Below are positions 42,693 to 52,617 of a stretch of DNA of 64,000 bases, one piece after another. Both the position numbers and the translations under genes were made by a program. The notes beneath the pieces are model-generated. The model ran no database searches. It was not told where the DNA came from and saw only the letters and a list, made by a program, of their open reading frames with translations. The first letter of the stretch is position 1, and each line of letters begins with the position of its first letter. Where the stretch lies: assembly GCF_013214175.1 (NCBI RefSeq), contig NZ_JABSPA010000002.1:930001-994000 (forward strand), read 5' to 3'. This DNA is from Colwellia sp. GTDB taxonomy: Bacteria > Pseudomonadota > Gammaproteobacteria > Enterobacterales > Alteromonadaceae.

Positions 42693-42899
42693 ATGGAAAA
42701 CGGACTACTTTGGAGTGATTCACAAGAAATTGCGTTGGATCTAATTGAGCAACATGATGATGTTGACCCGTTCAAATTACACTTTACTGAATTAAGGCAA
42801 TGGGTACTTGCATTAGAGCGTTTTGAAGATGATCCGGAACATTGCGGTGAACGAGTGCTTGAAGCCATTCAACTGGCTTGGATGGCCGAAGTTGATTAA
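42693..42899 (+). CDS. iscX: Fe-S cluster assembly protein IscX
   Basis: 68 residues, acidic (pI low). Matches IscX/YfhJ closely: LLWSDSQEIALDLIEQH, DPFKLHFTELRQWVLALERFEDDPEH, LEAIQLAWMAE. IscX binds IscS and acts as an iron-dependent regulator or adaptor of Fe-S assembly. It is usually the last gene of the isc operon after fdx; here none of iscRSUA-hscBA-fdx is adjacent, so it is separated from the operon. A long-loop hairpin follows. Confidence 0.93.
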   Translation: MENGLLWSDSQEIALDLIEQHDDVDPFKLHFTELRQWVLALERFEDDPEHCGERVLEAIQLAWMAEVD

Positions 42900-42939
42900 A
42901 TCACAGAAGCTAAACGCTAGTGTTAATGATTTTTCAAAG

Positions 42940-43006
42940 AAAAGACCTTACTTTTATCATTAATAATTAGCTAATTTTTCATATAGTAGAATCGAAAGGT
43001 CTTTTT
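42940..43006 (+). terminator. Long-loop hairpin after iscX
   Basis: AAAAGACCTT (42940-42949) pairs with AAGGTCTTTT (42996-43005) over a 46-base AT-rich loop, followed by TTTAAAA. It may terminate iscX; the long loop lowers confidence. Confidence 0.5.
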
Positions 43007-43159
43007 AAAATCTATTCCAAATCGATTCAGGTAAATCCCCTATATTTTTAACAAATTCAATCATTCTCTTGCTTTGCAGCTGGATTAATATCATCTATAC
43101 TTTGCTGAATTAATTTAGTCAATATTCATCATTCACCAAACATATAAGCAGTCAGTCAA

Positions 43160-44848
43160 ATGCCCCAATCTAAACGCCCACTTTATATTCATTATGCAGG
43201 TCCTTCTTTATTAGAAACCCCTTTACTTAATAAAGGCAGTGCCTTTAGCAAAGAAGAGCGCGGTAGTTTCAACTTAACAGGGTTATTACCGCCACGCTTT
43301 GAGACTATTGATGAGCAAGCTGAGCGCGCTTATCGTCAGTACAGCTGCTTTAATAGTGACATCAATAAGCACATCTATTTACGTGCCATTCATGATAATA
43401 ATGAAACTTTATTTTTTAAATTAGTGCAAAATCATCTTGCCGATATGATGCCAATTATTTATACCCCGACAGTTGGCGATGCTTGTGAACAATTTTCTGA
43501 TATTTATCGCAGCTCACGTGGTTTATTTATTTCTTACGAAGATAGATTCAATATTGATGATATGTTGCGTAATGCCACTAAAAATAAAGTAAAAGTGATT
43601 GTAGTTACCGATGGCGAACGCATTTTGGGCCTTGGCGACCAAGGTATCGGCGGTATGGGTATTCCTATTGGCAAGCTTTCTCTTTACACCGCTTGTGGTG
43701 GTATTAGTCCCGCCCATACTTTACCTGTGATGCTTGATGTTGGTACTAATAACCAGAAGTTATTAGACGATCCTATGTACATGGGCGCACGTCATAAACG
43801 TATCGACCAAGACTCATATGATGAATTTTTAGAGTTATTTATCAGCGCAGTTAAACGTCGCTGGCCACAGGTTTTATTGCAGTTTGAAGATTTTGCTCAA
43901 CCGAATGCCATGCCTTTATTACAACGTTATAAAGATAGAATTTGTTGTTTTAATGACGATATTCAAGGAACGGCTGCCGTTACGGTCGGAACTTTACTTG
44001 CTGCCTGTCGTAGTACCGGATCTAAATTATCAGAGCAGAGCGTTGCTTTTGTTGGTGCAGGCTCAGCGGGTTGTGGTATTGCCGAACAAATTATCAGTCA
44101 GATGATCAGTGAAGGTCTTTCCCCTGAAAAAGCGCGTAGCCAAGTATTTATGGTAGATAGATTTGGCTTGCTAACAGAAGGCATGGCCGAACTTCGCGAT
44201 TTCCAACAAAAATTAGTACAAAACAAGGACGCCCTTGCCTCTTGGGATATTACTGGCGAGTTTGCCTCACTTGTTGAAGTCATGCATGGCGCTAAACCTG
44301 ATATTCTTATCGGTGTTTCAGGACAAGCAGGTTTGTTTACCGAAGAAGTTATTACCGCGATGAAATCTCATTGTGATAGACCAATTATCTTCCCGTTAAG
44401 TAACCCTTCACGTCAAGTAGAAGCAACTCCTAGTCAAGTAATTAATTGGACCAAAGGAGAAGTGATTATTGCCACGGGTAGCCCATTTGCGCCGGTTGAA
44501 TATCAAGGCAAAACTTTCCCTATTGCCCAGTGTAATAATAGTTATATCTTCCCAGGTATTGGCTTGGGTGTTGTATCGGCAAATATCACACGTATTACCG
44601 ATGACATGTTAAAAGTGGCCAGTGAAACCTTAGCGTCGGCTTCACCGCTAGCTAATAATGAATCGGATCAATTACTACCGCCGTTAACCGCCATTGCGCA
44701 ATTAAGTAAAGACATTGCTTTTGCGATTGCGAAAGTTGCTTTTAAGCAAAACTTAGCACTAGCTATGAGTGACGAAGAGTTACTTGCCAAAATAGAGCTA
44801 AGCTTCTGGAAACCGGTTTACCGCGAATATCGCCGGACTAGTGCTTAA
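43160..44848 (+). CDS. maeA: NAD-dependent malic enzyme
   Basis: Oxidative decarboxylation of malate to pyruvate. 562 residues, the usual length. Markers: [50 protein letters not shown], the metal/malate region [13 protein letters not shown] and [12 protein letters not shown], and the NAD fold [19 protein letters not shown]-terminal [18 protein letters not shown] is typical. The first two residues of the NAD fold and the acidic residue after it favour NAD over NADP. It is monocistronic, followed by a terminator. Confidence 0.95.
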   Translation: MPQSKRPLYIHYAGPSLLETPLLNKGSAFSKEERGSFNLTGLLPPRFETIDEQAERAYRQYSCFNSDINKHIYLRAIHDNNETLFFKLVQNHLADMMPIIYTPTVGDACEQFSDIYRSSRGLFISYEDRFNIDDMLRNATKNKVKVIVVTDGERILGLGDQGIGGMGIPIGKLSLYTACGGISPAHTLPVMLDVGTNNQKLLDDPMYMGARHKRIDQDSYDEFLELFISAVKRRWPQVLLQFEDFAQPNAMPLLQRYKDRICCFNDDIQGTAAVTVGTLLAACRSTGSKLSEQSVAFVGAGSAGCGIAEQIISQMISEGLSPEKARSQVFMVDRFGLLTEGMAELRDFQQKLVQNKDALASWDITGEFASLVEVMHGAKPDILIGVSGQAGLFTEEVITAMKSHCDRPIIFPLSNPSRQVEATPSQVINWTKGEVIIATGSPFAPVEYQGKTFPIAQCNNSYIFPGIGLGVVSANITRITDDMLKVASETLASASPLANNESDQLLPPLTAIAQLSKDIAFAIAKVAFKQNLALAMSDEELLAKIELSFWKPVYREYRRTSA

Positions 44849-44886
44849 GCCACAAAAAAACACTGTCACTTGGGACTAGTTAATTA

Positions 44887-44926
44887 AACTAATGATGTTG
44901 CTTTGACGCGATATCATTAGTTTTTT
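44887..44926 (+). terminator. Intrinsic terminator after maeA
   Basis: AACTAATGAT and ATCATTAGTT form a 10-bp stem with a 16-base loop, followed by six T. Confidence 0.88.
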
Positions 44927-45033
44927 CGTCTACTTTCGTCTATAATGCGCCCAAATTTTTAGCCATTTAAATAAATGGCTAACGACATATTTAAATTTTT
45001 AACTTAAATTAATACAACTTAAAAGGGCTTATC

Positions 45034-45465
45034 ATGGCTATCGAACGTACTTTTTCTATCGTAAAACCAGACGCAGTTGCTAAAAACTTCATCGGTCAAA
45101 TCTACAATCGTTTTGAAACTGCTGGTTTAAAAATCGTTGCTTCTAAAATGATCCACTTAAGCAAAGAAAAAGCTGAAGGTTTCTACGCTGAACATAGCAA
45201 ACGTCCTTTCTTTGGTGCTTTAGTTGAGTTCATGACTTCAGGTCCAGTTATGGTTCAAGTTTTAGAAGGCGAAAACGCTGTTCTTAAAAACCGTGAAATC
45301 ATGGGTGCTACTAACCCTGCTGAAGCACTTGCTGGTACTATCCGTGCTGATCTTGCTGATAGCATCGACGAAAATGCTGCTCACGGTTCTGACGCTTTAG
45401 AATCTGCTGCACGTGAAATTGCTTACTTCTTCTCAGACGAAGAGATTTGTTCACGTACTCGTTAA
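45034..45465 (+). CDS. ndk: Nucleoside diphosphate kinase
   Basis: Transfers the gamma-phosphate between nucleoside di- and triphosphates. 143 residues, the standard length. [12 protein letters not shown] at the N-terminus, [19 protein letters not shown], and the catalytic His in [12 protein letters not shown]. Codon use is strongly biased, as in highly expressed genes. AAAAGGGCTTATC before the ATG supports the start. The mRNA 3' region contains a conserved structured element (45462-45584) and a strong terminator at 45589. Confidence 0.97.
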   Translation: MAIERTFSIVKPDAVAKNFIGQIYNRFETAGLKIVASKMIHLSKEKAEGFYAEHSKRPFFGALVEFMTSGPVMVQVLEGENAVLKNREIMGATNPAEALAGTIRADLADSIDENAAHGSDALESAAREIAYFFSDEEICSRTR

Positions 45466-45504
45466 TTCATTTTTAATTTTCGCAAAGCTCACGACTTCAT
45501 TGTC

Positions 45505-45541
45505 GGCTGTACTCATTGACTAGCGTCAACTCCGTGCAGCC
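45505..45541 (+). ncRNA. Conserved internal-loop hairpin in the ndk 3' region
   Basis: GGCTGTAC pairs with GTGCAGCC (8 bp), then an internal loop TCA/CTCC, then TTGAC-tagc-GTCAA (5 bp). It is nested in longer pairs: GCAAAGC (45482-45488) with GCTTTGC (45562-45568), and TTAATTCAT including the ndk stop codon (45462-45470) with ATGAATTAA (45576-45584). The same core, with compensatory base changes, is found after guaB and guaA. Probably a cis-acting structured RNA or a repeat family member. Confidence 0.65.
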
Positions 45542-45588
45542 TTCTAGAATTCATTTCGCTTGCTTTGCTTAAAGCATGAATTAAATTG

Positions 45589-45622
45589 AAAGGATTTTAC
45601 TGAGTGTCAGTAAAATCCTTTT
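45589..45622 (+). terminator. Intrinsic terminator after ndk
   Basis: AAAGGATTTTACTGA-gtg-TCAGTAAAATCCTTT is a perfect 15-bp stem with a 3-base loop, then TATTATTTT. It closes the ndk transcript after the structured element. Confidence 0.93.
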
Positions 45623-45760
45623 ATTATTTTAAGTGGATTATAAATTCGCTTAAGATAACCAGTAAAATTGCGATTGTTGCTTGAAAAGCGTACAATGTGC
45701 GCCTTGTTTTTTAGGCTGCTTTATCGAGTAGTTTAATTTTAGTTATTGAGAGTTTGTTGT

Positions 45761-46933
45761 ATGAGTGATGTAAACAGTAAAGTAAACCTACTTAATTTTG
45801 ATCATAAAGGTATGCGTGAATACTTTGAATCTATTGGTGAAAAACCATTTAGGGCCGATCAAATGATGAAGTGGATTTATCACTTTGGCTACAGCGACTT
45901 TGAGTTAATGACCAATATCAATAAGAAGCTACGGGAAAAGTTACAGCGCAATTGTGTGATAACAGCCCCTGAAATCTCTGAAAAACAAGTCTCTTCTGAC
46001 GGCACGATAAAATATTCCTTAAGACTTGAAGGCGGCCAAGAAATTGAAACCGTATGGATCCCTGAAAATGATCGTGCCACCTTGTGTGTCTCGTCTCAAG
46101 TTGGCTGTGCATTAGAATGTACCTTCTGTGCTACTGCTCAACAAGGCTTCAATCGCAATTTATCTATGGCTGAAATCATTGGCCAAGTATGGCGTGTTGC
46201 CAATGATATCGGTGCAACGCGCATTGCCGGTACTCGTCCGATAACCAACATTGTCATGATGGGCATGGGTGAACCACTATTAAATATGAAAAATTTAATA
46301 CCTGCCCTTGATACCATGTTGAACGATTTAGGTTATGGTTTGTCCAAACGTCGTGTGACGGTAAGTACCTCTGGTGTAGTACCAGCATTAGACATGCTTA
46401 AAGAAAAAATTGATTGTGCCTTAGCTATCTCTATTCACGCGCCAAATAATAAGTTGCGTGATGAGTTAGTGCCAATCAATAAAAAATATCCATTGGAAGA
46501 TTTTCTTGCCGCAGCCGGACGCTATATTGATGGCTCAAAAGCAAATAAACAAGCAACCATAGAATACGTTATGCTTGATCATGTTAATGACAGTACCGAT
46601 CAAGCACACGAGCTGGCACATGCTTTAAAAGATTTACCAAGTAAGATCAATTTGATCCCTTTTAATCCTTATCCAGGTTCACCTTATAAACGTTCAAGTA
46701 ATTCTCGAATTGATCGTTTTGATAAAGTATTACAAAGCTATGGCTTAACGGTAATTACTAGGCGTACCCGTGGTGGTGATATTGATGCTGCTTGTGGTCA
46801 ATTGGCAGGTGATGTTATAGATAGAACTAAACGTAGTGCATTTATTAGCGCAAAGAATGCTGCAAAAAACGTTGAAATAAGTTCATTGAAAGATCAGCCT
46901 AAAACTGACACTATCTCTATCAAATCAATCTAA
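45761..46933 (+). CDS. rlmN: 23S rRNA (adenine2503-C2)/tRNA (adenine37-C2) methyltransferase
   Basis: A radical SAM enzyme of 390 residues that methylates A2503 of 23S rRNA and A37 of some tRNAs. The radical SAM cluster is [17 protein letters not shown] (CxxxCxxC). [10 protein letters not shown] and [10 protein letters not shown] follow, and the methyl-carrying Cys is in [21 protein letters not shown] 45761 is chosen over the upstream TTG. rlmN precedes pilW-rodZ as in many gammaproteobacteria, but is separated from it here by a repeat element. Confidence 0.96.
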   Translation: MSDVNSKVNLLNFDHKGMREYFESIGEKPFRADQMMKWIYHFGYSDFELMTNINKKLREKLQRNCVITAPEISEKQVSSDGTIKYSLRLEGGQEIETVWIPENDRATLCVSSQVGCALECTFCATAQQGFNRNLSMAEIIGQVWRVANDIGATRIAGTRPITNIVMMGMGEPLLNMKNLIPALDTMLNDLGYGLSKRRVTVSTSGVVPALDMLKEKIDCALAISIHAPNNKLRDELVPINKKYPLEDFLAAAGRYIDGSKANKQATIEYVMLDHVNDSTDQAHELAHALKDLPSKINLIPFNPYPGSPYKRSSNSRIDRFDKVLQSYGLTVITRRTRGGDIDAACGQLAGDVIDRTKRSAFISAKNAAKNVEISSLKDQPKTDTISIKSI

Positions 46934-46964
46934 GCATTAGTGCACTGTTTTTTAGTGAAAAATA

Positions 46965-47130
46965 CGTGAAATTTCATTAATTAAGGTACCGCTTCAATTT
47001 TACCGAAGCAATGACAATAGATGTTGATGAACAAGGTAATCGATTGAGTAATAGCCGGCTATTGACACTGAAAGTAACGATGGTGTTGGTTAGATAACTA
47101 TTTGAAAATGCTCACTGAGTAGTGAAATCT
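46965..47130. repeat. Intergenic repeat between rlmN and pilW
   Basis: A non-coding stretch sharing a core with the element at 35922: ACAAGG..TCGAT, then AATAGCCGGCTATT (inverted, TAATAGCcgGCTATTG), and AAGTAACG. Ends are imperfectly inverted (GTGAAATTTCATTAATTAAG; CTCACTGAGTAGTGAAATC). Copies differ by many substitutions, so they are old. It lies upstream of pilW, with AAGAGG of the pilW leader just after it. Confidence 0.55.
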
Positions 47131-47166
47131 CTACAACAATAAGAGGCGGTTAATACATTGCATATT

Positions 47167-48948
47167 ATGGATAAAGCTATGGCTAAATATATTTTTCCGA
47201 CACTTTTGACTGCGATTTCAATATCGATGTTAAGTGGTTGTGTTACCCAGAGCTTTGAAAATAATGAACCCATTGTAAAAAACCAAGCTAATCGTGATGA
47301 GATGGCGGCAACCCGTGTTGCTTTAGGACTCGGCTACCTAAAAATGGGCGACATGTCCCAAGCTAAGCTCAATTTAGAAAAAGCGAAAGGATTCTCGCCA
47401 GGTCTAGTGCAAGTGCATACGGCATTTGCTCACTATTATGAAACAGTAGGTGAAAGTGAACTTGCTATTGGCTCATTCGAACAAGCTTTATCAATTAAAG
47501 CCGACAGTGCAGATACCTTAAATAACTATGGGGTGTTTTTATGTCGACAAAATAAACTTGCCGATGCCGAAGTTCAGTTTTTAAGAGCGATTGCTGTGCC
47601 TAGTTATATTTTGGTCTCGCAAAGCTATGAAAACCTTGCCTCCTGTTATTTACAAAATGATGACTTTGAAAAAGCGGAAATGTATTTGAATAAGGCTATA
47701 TTTCATAGCCCAAATAGAACAAGACCTTTATTGCAAATGGTTCGCATGCAATATGCCATGACCGATTACCAAGAAGCTAAGCGTTTTTTACATAAATACG
47801 AACGACATACTCGGCGTTTTACGGCCAACTCATTAGCACTAGCCTATAAATTATATTGGAAATTAGGTCAGCGTCGCACAGCAACAAATTACGCAAATAT
47901 GTTAGTGAAGATGTACCCACAATCATGGGAAGGTAAGCAATACCTACTCAATGACTTAGAATTTATTGAAGCGGATGATTTAGCGAGAAAATACCAAGTA
48001 AGTCAAAGAGAAAAAAATCGTTTATCACCCAGCAGTAGTAAACGTGTGGTAAAACTTTCTCCTAGAAAAGTAAATAATTCGCCCTATACCACCAGTGTTA
48101 AAACCGCTAGTCCTGCTAAAAGTAGTAGTGAACTCGCTGAGGTCGCCAAAATAGCGAAAGTGCCAACAGCATCAGTTGCAGTTACAACGGCAATGACATC
48201 TTCGCCGGTAGTGCTAGCTACACCTGCAGTGGCCGCTATGCCTATAGTGACAACTGCGCCACAGCTGGCCACAAGTGCAACACAAACGGTACTTGGCTCA
48301 GGAACAGCTTTGCTCTCTGCTACGGTAGCGGGTACGGTTGCCGCGACAAGTATGCCACTAACTAACAGCACAGTAGTTAAAACTGACATCACAGCAACTG
48401 ACACAACATTAACGAATGCTGAAGAAATTAATACTATCAGCAAAGAAGTCGTAGACCTTGCACCAGCGGCTACATCAGTAGTGGCAATAAGCGCAGTAGT
48501 TACTCAACCGGTACCCGCTACCATTGAACCTACTTCAACTAAGCCTATTCCCGCGACACGTGATGTGCCTTTACCTGAAGCCTTACCGCAACAAGTTGAA
48601 GCAGAAACTCTCGTTGCTAAAACGGTAACGTCTGAAGCTGGTGTGATTAAAGCACAAGCTAATGTTGATGAGGCGCTACTAATGGCAACAGCTCCAGTGT
48701 TAGCCGCAGCGGCAGTATCAAGTGTTGTTGTAGCCGAAGCATTGGTAAATGATATTGAAACAGTTGCTGCCCAAGATGCTTTCCATAAAGTCAGTCCAGG
48801 TGAAAACCTTTACAATATTTCGGTAAAATATAACGTCAAGTTAAAAGCATTACGTAAGTGGAATAATATCTCCGAAAAAAATAAAATCCGTATAGGCGAT
48901 AAGCTTTATGTGGTTGACCCTCAAACAGTGAAAAATATTAATGATTAA
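47167..48948 (+). CDS. pilW: PilW-type TPR lipoprotein with C-terminal LysM domain
   Basis: 594 residues. The lipobox MLSGC is at 21-25, then TPR repeats (about 40-220; VALGLGYLKMGDMSQAKLNLEKAK, IGSFEQALSIKADSADTLNNYGVFLCRQNKL) as in PilW/PilF, which helps multimerise the type IV pilus secretin. Then about 300 residues are a low-complexity Ala/Thr/Val/Pro-rich linker, and a LysM domain ends the protein (HKVSPGENLYNISVKYNVKL). Ordinary PilW proteins are about 250 residues, so the linker and LysM are an unusual extension, probably tethering to peptidoglycan. ATG 47167 is used; TTG 47158 and ATG 47179 are possible. Overlaps rodZ by 8 bases. Confidence 0.88.
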   Translation: MDKAMAKYIFPTLLTAISISMLSGCVTQSFENNEPIVKNQANRDEMAATRVALGLGYLKMGDMSQAKLNLEKAKGFSPGLVQVHTAFAHYYETVGESELAIGSFEQALSIKADSADTLNNYGVFLCRQNKLADAEVQFLRAIAVPSYILVSQSYENLASCYLQNDDFEKAEMYLNKAIFHSPNRTRPLLQMVRMQYAMTDYQEAKRFLHKYERHTRRFTANSLALAYKLYWKLGQRRTATNYANMLVKMYPQSWEGKQYLLNDLEFIEADDLARKYQVSQREKNRLSPSSSKRVVKLSPRKVNNSPYTTSVKTASPAKSSSELAEVAKIAKVPTASVAVTTAMTSSPVVLATPAVAAMPIVTTAPQLATSATQTVLGSGTALLSATVAGTVAATSMPLTNSTVVKTDITATDTTLTNAEEINTISKEVVDLAPAATSVVAISAVVTQPVPATIEPTSTKPIPATRDVPLPEALPQQVEAETLVAKTVTSEAGVIKAQANVDEALLMATAPVLAAAAVSSVVVAEALVNDIETVAAQDAFHKVSPGENLYNISVKYNVKLKALRKWNNISEKNKIRIGDKLYVVDPQTVKNIND

Positions 48949-49924
48949 TGATCTAGCTCCGACTGGAAAACCAGATAAAGAACAACAAAGTACTATCACC
49001 GAACAAATGACTGAACAAGTTACCGAACTGAGTGAAGACATGGAAATGGTAAGCCCAGGAGCCATGTTACGTGAAGCTCGAAAAGCGCTATCTCTCTCTC
49101 AAGAACATATATCCAGTAAACTGAACTTTAAGGTAGACTTGGTTAACGATATTGAAAACGATATTTTTTCGCCATCAACGCCGGTTACTTTCATCCGTGG
49201 CTATCTAGTTAATTATGCTAAATTAGTTGCTGTTGAAGTAGAAGATATTTTGGCAAGCTATGATGCCTTAGATGCTGCCAGTATTCAGCGCAGTGAAATG
49301 TTGAGTTTTTCGAATGAAACCACTAAACAAGCTGAGCACAGTCGTGTTATGTGGTTAAGCTACCTAATAGTAGCTGTTTTAGTGGGGTTAACCGTTTTAT
49401 GGTGGCAGCAAGAGAGTAGCCAGCAAGCGGCAAACCCTGTGAGTCTTACTGCTGACTCTCAAGAGGTTAACGTTGAAAAGATTAGCGATGAACAAGCAGC
49501 TACTGCTGTTGTACAGGGCTCTTTAAGTGAAGATACTGCTTCAGTTACTAATGACGTTCAAATTATTGGACAGAAGAGTGAAAATGAAACCTTAAACAGT
49601 GCTGAAGTTACTGAAATTCCAGCGGTTTTGCCTGAGCTAATCGTCAGTGAAACGGCTCAGCCACAGGTGCCAGAGATAAGTACCGCGGTGTTTACTTTTA
49701 AAGGAGATTGTTGGGTCAATATTTATGATGCTACCGGTGAACGTATTGCTTGGGGTGTTAAAAAGGCAGGTTATGTAATGACCATTCAAGGTAAAGCGCC
49801 ACTAAGTATTACCGTAGGTAAACCTGAGTTAACCAGTATTGTCTTTAACGGCAAGCCAATAGATATGTCAGCGTTTGATGATGGTAATATTGCTAAATTT
49901 AAATTACCTATCATTGCTGAGTAA
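48941..49924 (+). CDS. rodZ: Cytoskeletal protein RodZ
   Basis: 327 residues, inner membrane, links MreB to cell-wall synthesis. The N-terminal XRE-type HTH (GAMLREARKALSLSQEHISSKLNFKVDLVNDIENDIF) is the MreB-binding part, followed by one membrane helix (about 137-155, MWLSYLIVAVLVGLTVLWW) and a periplasmic DUF4115 domain (about 245-325, FKGDCWVNIYDATGERIAWG). The start overlaps the pilW stop, as is usual for this operon. Core gene order pilW-rodZ-ispG-hisS is conserved. Confidence 0.94.
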   Translation: MINDLAPTGKPDKEQQSTITEQMTEQVTELSEDMEMVSPGAMLREARKALSLSQEHISSKLNFKVDLVNDIENDIFSPSTPVTFIRGYLVNYAKLVAVEVEDILASYDALDAASIQRSEMLSFSNETTKQAEHSRVMWLSYLIVAVLVGLTVLWWQQESSQQAANPVSLTADSQEVNVEKISDEQAATAVVQGSLSEDTASVTNDVQIIGQKSENETLNSAEVTEIPAVLPELIVSETAQPQVPEISTAVFTFKGDCWVNIYDATGERIAWGVKKAGYVMTIQGKAPLSITVGKPELTSIVFNGKPIDMSAFDDGNIAKFKLPIIAE

Positions 49925-50004
49925 GCATTGCTGAATAGGTGCTGTTGACTAGTTGTTAGCATTTGCTTTTGAGTTAAGTAACTCCCTTTATATAAAGAAA
50001 AATT

Positions 50005-51135
50005 ATGTTTAAAGAATCTCCAATTATACGTCGTGTTTCTCGTCAAATTATGGTCGGTAATGTACCCGTAGGTGGTGATGCACCTATTACTGTGCAATCA
50101 ATGACTAATACATCGACCACAGACGTTGCCGCAACAGTTGCACAAATCAAGGCATTGGAAGCTGTTGGGGCCGATATCGTCCGTGTAAGTGTACCAACCA
50201 TGGATGCTGCAGAAGCGTTTCGTGAAATCAAAAAACAAGTCAATGTGCCTTTAGTGGCAGATATTCACTTTGATTACCGTATCGCCTTAAAAGTAGCCGA
50301 GTATGGCGCTGATTGTTTACGAATTAATCCGGGTAATATTGGCAATGAAAGTCGAATTCGCAGTGTGGTTGATAGTGCTAGAGATAATAATATCCCTATT
50401 CGTATCGGTGTTAATGGCGGCTCATTAGAGAAAGACATTCAAGAAAAGTATAAAGAGCCAACAGCTGAAGCACTGTTCGAGTCGGCTATGCGCCATGTTG
50501 ATATTCTCGACAGGTTGAACTTTGATCAGTTTAAAGTCAGTGTCAAAGCATCGGATGTTTTTCTTGCGGTTGAGTCATATAAATTATTAGCTAAACAAAT
50601 TGATAATCCATTACATTTAGGAATTACCGAAGCGGGCGGCTTACGTTCTGGTTCGGTAAAATCATCGGTAGGTTTGGGCATATTATTAGCACAGGGCATT
50701 GGTGATACCTTACGTATTTCATTGGCGGCAGACCCAATTGAAGAAATCAAAGTAGGCTTTGATATTTTAAAGTCATTGAAATTACGTAGTCGTGGTATTA
50801 ATTTGATTGCTTGTCCAAGTTGCTCCCGTCAAGAGTTCGATGTGGTGTCAACGGTCAATGCCTTAGAGCAGCGTATTGAAGATATTATGACGCCGATGGA
50901 TGTATCCATTATTGGCTGTATTGTTAATGGCCCAGGTGAAGCTATGGTGTCAGATCTTGGCTTAACCGGTAGCAGTAAAAAAAGTGGCTTTTATTTAGAT
51001 GGCATACGTCAAAAAGAGCGCTTTGATAATAATAACCTGGTGGATCAACTTGAACAGCGCATCCGTGCTAAAGCACACGCGATAAATGAACGCCAAGATG
51101 AAAAGAATAAAATTGACTTTAAATCTGTCGATTAA
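50005..51135 (+). CDS. ispG: 4-hydroxy-3-methylbut-2-enyl diphosphate synthase (flavodoxin)
   Basis: Makes HMBPP from MEcPP in the MEP isoprenoid pathway; an Fe4S4 enzyme. 376 residues. [15 protein letters not shown] near the N-terminus, a TIM-barrel core ([33 protein letters not shown]), and the cluster-binding cysteines in [12 protein letters not shown] and [12 protein letters not shown]. The same order as in E. coli (rodZ-ispG-hisS). Confidence 0.97.
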   Translation: MFKESPIIRRVSRQIMVGNVPVGGDAPITVQSMTNTSTTDVAATVAQIKALEAVGADIVRVSVPTMDAAEAFREIKKQVNVPLVADIHFDYRIALKVAEYGADCLRINPGNIGNESRIRSVVDSARDNNIPIRIGVNGGSLEKDIQEKYKEPTAEALFESAMRHVDILDRLNFDQFKVSVKASDVFLAVESYKLLAKQIDNPLHLGITEAGGLRSGSVKSSVGLGILLAQGIGDTLRISLAADPIEEIKVGFDILKSLKLRSRGINLIACPSCSRQEFDVVSTVNALEQRIEDIMTPMDVSIIGCIVNGPGEAMVSDLGLTGSSKKSGFYLDGIRQKERFDNNNLVDQLEQRIRAKAHAINERQDEKNKIDFKSVD

Positions 51136-51313
51136 CTTCTGATATGAACCGTCAAATAAAGCATAAGTTTATTAGCGCTCTGTTATTAGGTATACTGCGC
51201 GTTGCGCAAATTTAACACAGCACTTAATATATTAATTAAACGTAAGCGCTGACAGCTATGTCTAATATGGCAAGCCTCAGCTTTACCTAAGAATAAGAAA
51301 GAGAGACCCATCA

Positions 51314-52594
51314 GTGGCTAAACAAAAGGCTCTACAAGCAATTCGTGGTATGAACGATTGCCTTCCCAGTGAAACAAGTACTTGGCAAATGGTTGAAGCG
51401 GTACTGCGCCGCGTTGCCAGTAATTATGGTTTTGCTGAAATACGCATGCCCATTGTTGAGTCAACCGCACTATTTAAACGCGGTATTGGTGAAGTCACCG
51501 ATATTGTTGAAAAAGAAATGTACACTTTTGATGACCTTAATGGTGATAGCTTAACGCTACGTCCAGAAGGTACCGCGAGTTGTGTTCGCGCTGGTGTTCA
51601 ACATGGCTTACTGTATAACCAAGAGCAGCGTCTTTGGTATATGGGACCTATGTTTCGCCACGAAAGACCACAAAAAGGTCGTTATCGCCAGTTTCACCAA
51701 TTCGGCCTGGAAGCCTTTGGTATAGCGACTCCTGACATAGATGCTGAAATTATTTTACTGACAGCGCGTTTATGGAAGGAACTTGGCATCAATGAGTTTG
51801 TCACACTAGAGTTGAATTCATTAGGATCAAACGATGAGCGTGCTAATTATCGTGAAGCCTTGATTGCTTATTTAATTGAGCATGAAGAGTTACTTGATGA
51901 TGACTCTAAACGTCGCATGCACACTAACCCGTTAAGAGTGTTAGATAGTAAGAATGCAAAAGTTCAAGAAGCATTGACTAATGCACCTAAGTTGTCTGAT
52001 CATTTTGGTGAAGAAACGCAAGCGCATTTTGATACCTTATGTGTTCGATTAGATGCCGCAGGTGTTAACTACGTTTTAAATGAACGTCTAGTACGTGGTT
52101 TAGATTATTATAACCGCACCGTATTTGAATGGGTTACAACAACATTAGGCGCACAAGGTACTATTTGTGCTGGTGGCCGTTATGATGGTTTAGTTGAACA
52201 ACTTGGTGGTAAAGCAACGCCAGCCTTTGGCTTTGCTTTAGGTATCGAACGTTTAGTGTTAATGCTAACGGAGTTAGATAAAGTTACTAATACTCGCCCA
52301 CAAGTAGATGCCTATGTGGTTATCTTAGGTGATGATGCGCAAGTGATAGCAAACAAGTTAGCTGAACAATGGCGTGATCAAGTGCCAGACATTAGATTGC
52401 AGTGTCACTGTGGTGGTGGCAATATGAAAAAACAATTAAAGCGTGCCGATAAGTCCGGTGCACAAATAGCGTTAATACTGGGTGATGATGAAATTGCTCA
52501 AGAGCAAGTTATGGTGAAATACCTACGCGGTCAAAAAGAACAACAAAGCGTGGACTTTAATCAAGTTTCTAGCTTGTTAACTGAATTAATTTAA
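51314..52594 (+). CDS. hisS: Histidine-tRNA ligase
   Basis: Class II aminoacyl-tRNA synthetase, 426 residues. [11 protein letters not shown] at the start, motif 2 [39 protein letters not shown] for histidine recognition, motif 3 [16 protein letters not shown], and the C-terminal anticodon domain. The start is GTG 51314 ([15 protein letters not shown]), with GAGAG about 10 bases upstream. Downstream yfgM begins 23 bases later. Confidence 0.97.
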   Translation: MAKQKALQAIRGMNDCLPSETSTWQMVEAVLRRVASNYGFAEIRMPIVESTALFKRGIGEVTDIVEKEMYTFDDLNGDSLTLRPEGTASCVRAGVQHGLLYNQEQRLWYMGPMFRHERPQKGRYRQFHQFGLEAFGIATPDIDAEIILLTARLWKELGINEFVTLELNSLGSNDERANYREALIAYLIEHEELLDDDSKRRMHTNPLRVLDSKNAKVQEALTNAPKLSDHFGEETQAHFDTLCVRLDAAGVNYVLNERLVRGLDYYNRTVFEWVTTTLGAQGTICAGGRYDGLVEQLGGKATPAFGFALGIERLVLMLTELDKVTNTRPQVDAYVVILGDDAQVIANKLAEQWRDQVPDIRLQCHCGGGNMKKQLKRADKSGAQIALILGDDEIAQEQVMVKYLRGQKEQQSVDFNQVSSLLTELI

Positions 52595-52617
52595 GGGCTT
52601 TAAGCCAAGGTGAAGTA

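Noticed and set aside
48084-48443. 119-codon minus-strand frame
   Set aside because: It is the reverse of the low-complexity Ala/Thr/Val linker of pilW. Composition explains the open frame.
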